A stretch of 14,741 nucleotides of DNA from Bacteroides sp. CAG:770 (GTDB lineage Bacteria > Bacteroidota > Bacteroidia > Bacteroidales > UBA932), in contig FR890642.1 of NCBI GenBank assembly GCA_000435075.1, positions 7,334 through 22,074 on the forward strand, in the 5' to 3' direction. This document shows, piece after piece, positions 13,216 through 14,741 of the stretch. Positions within the stretch are counted from its first letter, which is position 1. Each line of letters begins with the position of its first letter. Under the pieces are notes generated by a model. The model saw only the letters and a program-made list of their open reading frames with translations, made no database searches and was not told the origin of the DNA. The position numbers and the translations under genes were made by a program.

Positions 13216-14741
13216 ATGAAAAAGTCGCTGATAATGGCAACTGCGCTGGCGCTGACGCTGTGTGCAGGATGCAAAGAGAAAAATGTCAATGATGCGAGGG
13301 TGGACGAGCTCATGTCCAAGATGACTCTCGCTGAAAAAATCGGACAATTGAACCAGTTCGTGCCGACAAATTCTGTCGTCACGGGACCTGACGGCAGCCC
13401 GGTGGATGTGAAACGTGTGATAAAAGAAGGTAGGTGCGGTTCGCTTCTGAATGTCTGGAAACCTGAAGAAATCATTGAATTACAGAGACTTGCCGTTGAC
13501 AGCTCGCGTCTTGGAATTCCTATTCTTTTCGGGCATGACATCATACATGGGGCAAGGACCGGTTTCCCTGAGAATCTCGGAATGTCATGTTCCTGGGACC
13601 CGAAAGCCGCTGAAAAGGTGGCAAGAATCTCCGCTGCCGAGGCATCAGCATTCGGTATAGCATGGACATTCTCACCTATGTGCGACGTCTCTGCGGAACC
13701 TCGCTGGGGACGTGTTTCAGAAGGCTCCGGGGAGGATCCGTATCTTTCAGGACAGATGTCTGCCGCCATGGTCCGCGGTTATCAGGGAGACGACCTTTCC
13801 GCCGGAAATACCATACTTTCTTGCGTGAAGCATTTTGCCGCTTACGGCGGACCTGAGGCCGGAAGGGATTACAATACGGTGGACATGTCGGAGATGATGT
13901 TCCGCGACCGCTACCTGCCTTCCTACAAAGCCGCCATCGATGCCGGAGCATTGAGCGTAATGTCTTCTTTCAATGATCTTGAGGGAATCCCTTCAAGCGG
14001 AAACAAGTGGCTGCTTACGGATGTGCTTCGTAATGAATTGGGATTCAAGGGATTCGTGGTATCTGACTATAACGCCATCAATGAGATGACCAACCACAGG
14101 GTTGTTGCAGACGGAAAGGAAGCGGCAGAACTGGCATTGAACGCAGGCCTGAATATGGACATGGTCGACGGGGACTATTATAAGTTCGCGGAAGAACTTG
14201 TCAAGGAGGGCCGTGTCAGCGAAAAGCAGATAGACAAGCTTTGCCGTGAAGTCCTGGATATCAAGTTCAAGCTTGGATTGTTCGATGATCCGTTCCGTTA
14301 TGGCGGAGAAGGCCGATGGGACAAGGAAACTTGCCTTCCGGAATATATGGAAGCATCCCGTGAAGTTGCCAGAAGTTCGATGGTCTTGCTCAAAAATCAG
14401 AATGACGTACTTCCGCTTAAAGAGAATGTCAGGATAGCATTGATAGGACCCGCAGCCGATTCCCGCAGCGAAATGATTGGCGCGTGGAGCGCTTTTGTCA
14501 GCTCGAAAAATGCGGTAAGTTTCTTCGAAGGTCTCAAGGCGCGTTTCGGCAATGTTGTTTGCGAACAAGGCTGCGACTTCTTCGAGCCTATCGACGGCGG
14601 CATTACCAGGGCAGTGGCCGCGGCCCGCAATTCTGATGTCGTCCTGATTACATTGGGCCTGCCGAACTCATGCAGCGGCGAGGCGGCATCATTGGCCGAC
14701 ATTGACATTCCTGCTTCGCAGAAGAGGCTTTTCAATGCCGT
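13216..14741 (+). CDS. bglX: BglX-like GH3 beta-glucosidase, N-terminal two thirds (truncated by window edge)
   Basis: An open frame of 508 codons runs off the right edge; relatives are about 750 residues, so the end of the sandwich domain and the FN3-like domain are missing. The signal peptide ends in CAGC with candidate lipid Cys19. The -3 position is Cys, unusual for a lipobox, and CKEK follows, which resembles the K-acidic surface-export signal of Bacteroidetes lipoproteins. GH3 barrel motifs are clear: RLGIPILFGHDIIHG (98-112), SPMCDVSAEPRWGRVSEGSG (153-172), CVKHFAAYG (203-211) and nucleophile Asp284 in VVSDYNAI. SGEAAS (487-492, Glu489) aligns by eye with the HEASS segment of E. coli BglX and may hold the acid/base. 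The enzyme would release beta-linked glucose or similar sugars outside the cytoplasm. It differs clearly from the neighbouring divergent GH3, so it is not a recent duplicate. Confidence 0.92.
   Translation, partial: MKKSLIMATALALTLCAGCKEKNVNDARVDELMSKMTLAEKIGQLNQFVPTNSVVTGPDGSPVDVKRVIKEGRCGSLLNVWKPEEIIELQRLAVDSSRLGIPILFGHDIIHGARTGFPENLGMSCSWDPKAAEKVARISAAEASAFGIAWTFSPMCDVSAEPRWGRVSEGSGEDPYLSGQMSAAMVRGYQGDDLSAGNTILSCVKHFAAYGGPEAGRDYNTVDMSEMMFRDRYLPSYKAAIDAGALSVMSSFNDLEGIPSSGNKWLLTDVLRNELGFKGFVVSDYNAINEMTNHRVVADGKEAAELALNAGLNMDMVDGDYYKFAEELVKEGRVSEKQIDKLCREVLDIKFKLGLFDDPFRYGGEGRWDKETCLPEYMEASREVARSSMVLLKNQNDVLPLKENVRIALIGPAADSRSEMIGAWSAFVSSKNAVSFFEGLKARFGNVVCEQGCDFFEPIDGGITRAVAAARNSDVVLITLGLPNSCSGEAASLADIDIPASQKRLFNA

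Overview
The window reads as a chromosome segment of a gut-type Bacteroidota, most likely Bacteroidales. Upstream regions carry the Bacteroidetes-type promoter signature (TTTG, 19-21 bases, TAnnTTTG). Shine-Dalgarno sites are mostly absent. There is a secreted PCMD-domain protein, a known Bacteroidetes family. Two lipoprotein-type GH3 glycosidases are present, and the V-type ATPase operon has the E-DUF2764-A-B-D-I-K order found in Bacteroidetes and Chlamydiae. No IS element, phage gene, CRISPR array, tRNA or rRNA was recognised.

Layout. 1-299 (minus): N-terminal part of an M20 zinc dipeptidase, cut by the window edge. 300-514: divergent regulatory region. 515-3189 (plus): a tight three-gene operon of APS kinase (cysC), a secreted PCMD-domain protein and a PAPS-dependent sulfotransferase, ended by a hairpin terminator at 3214-3250. 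3251-3410: atp promoter region with repeated GTTCCG half-sites. 3411-10648 (plus): a seven-gene V/A-type ATPase operon, atpE, DUF2764, atpA, atpB, atpD, atpI, atpK. 10666-10715: a perfect 22-bp hairpin acting as a shared terminator between convergent units. 10729-12969 (minus): a complete GH3 beta-glycosidase lipoprotein. 12970-13215: divergent regulatory region. 13216-14741 (plus): a second, BglX-like GH3 cut by the right edge.

How the genes work together. CysC makes PAPS, and the sulfotransferase two genes downstream would use it to sulfate an unidentified acceptor. The exported protein between them is translationally coupled to cysC and probably belongs to the same task. The ATPase operon encodes the catalytic head, central-stalk D, one peripheral-stalk subunit, the I/a subunit and the c ring. 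The proteolipid keeps all the ion-ligand side chains of the Enterococcus hirae Na+ V-ATPase, so sodium coupling is predicted. The two divergent GH3 enzymes are export-targeted beta-glycosidases without a SusC/SusD pair in view.

The most interesting parts are the compact sulfation operon without a local ATP sulfurylase, the sodium signature and apparently reduced subunit set of the V-ATPase, and operator-like repeats upstream of the atp operon and of the minus-strand GH3 gene.
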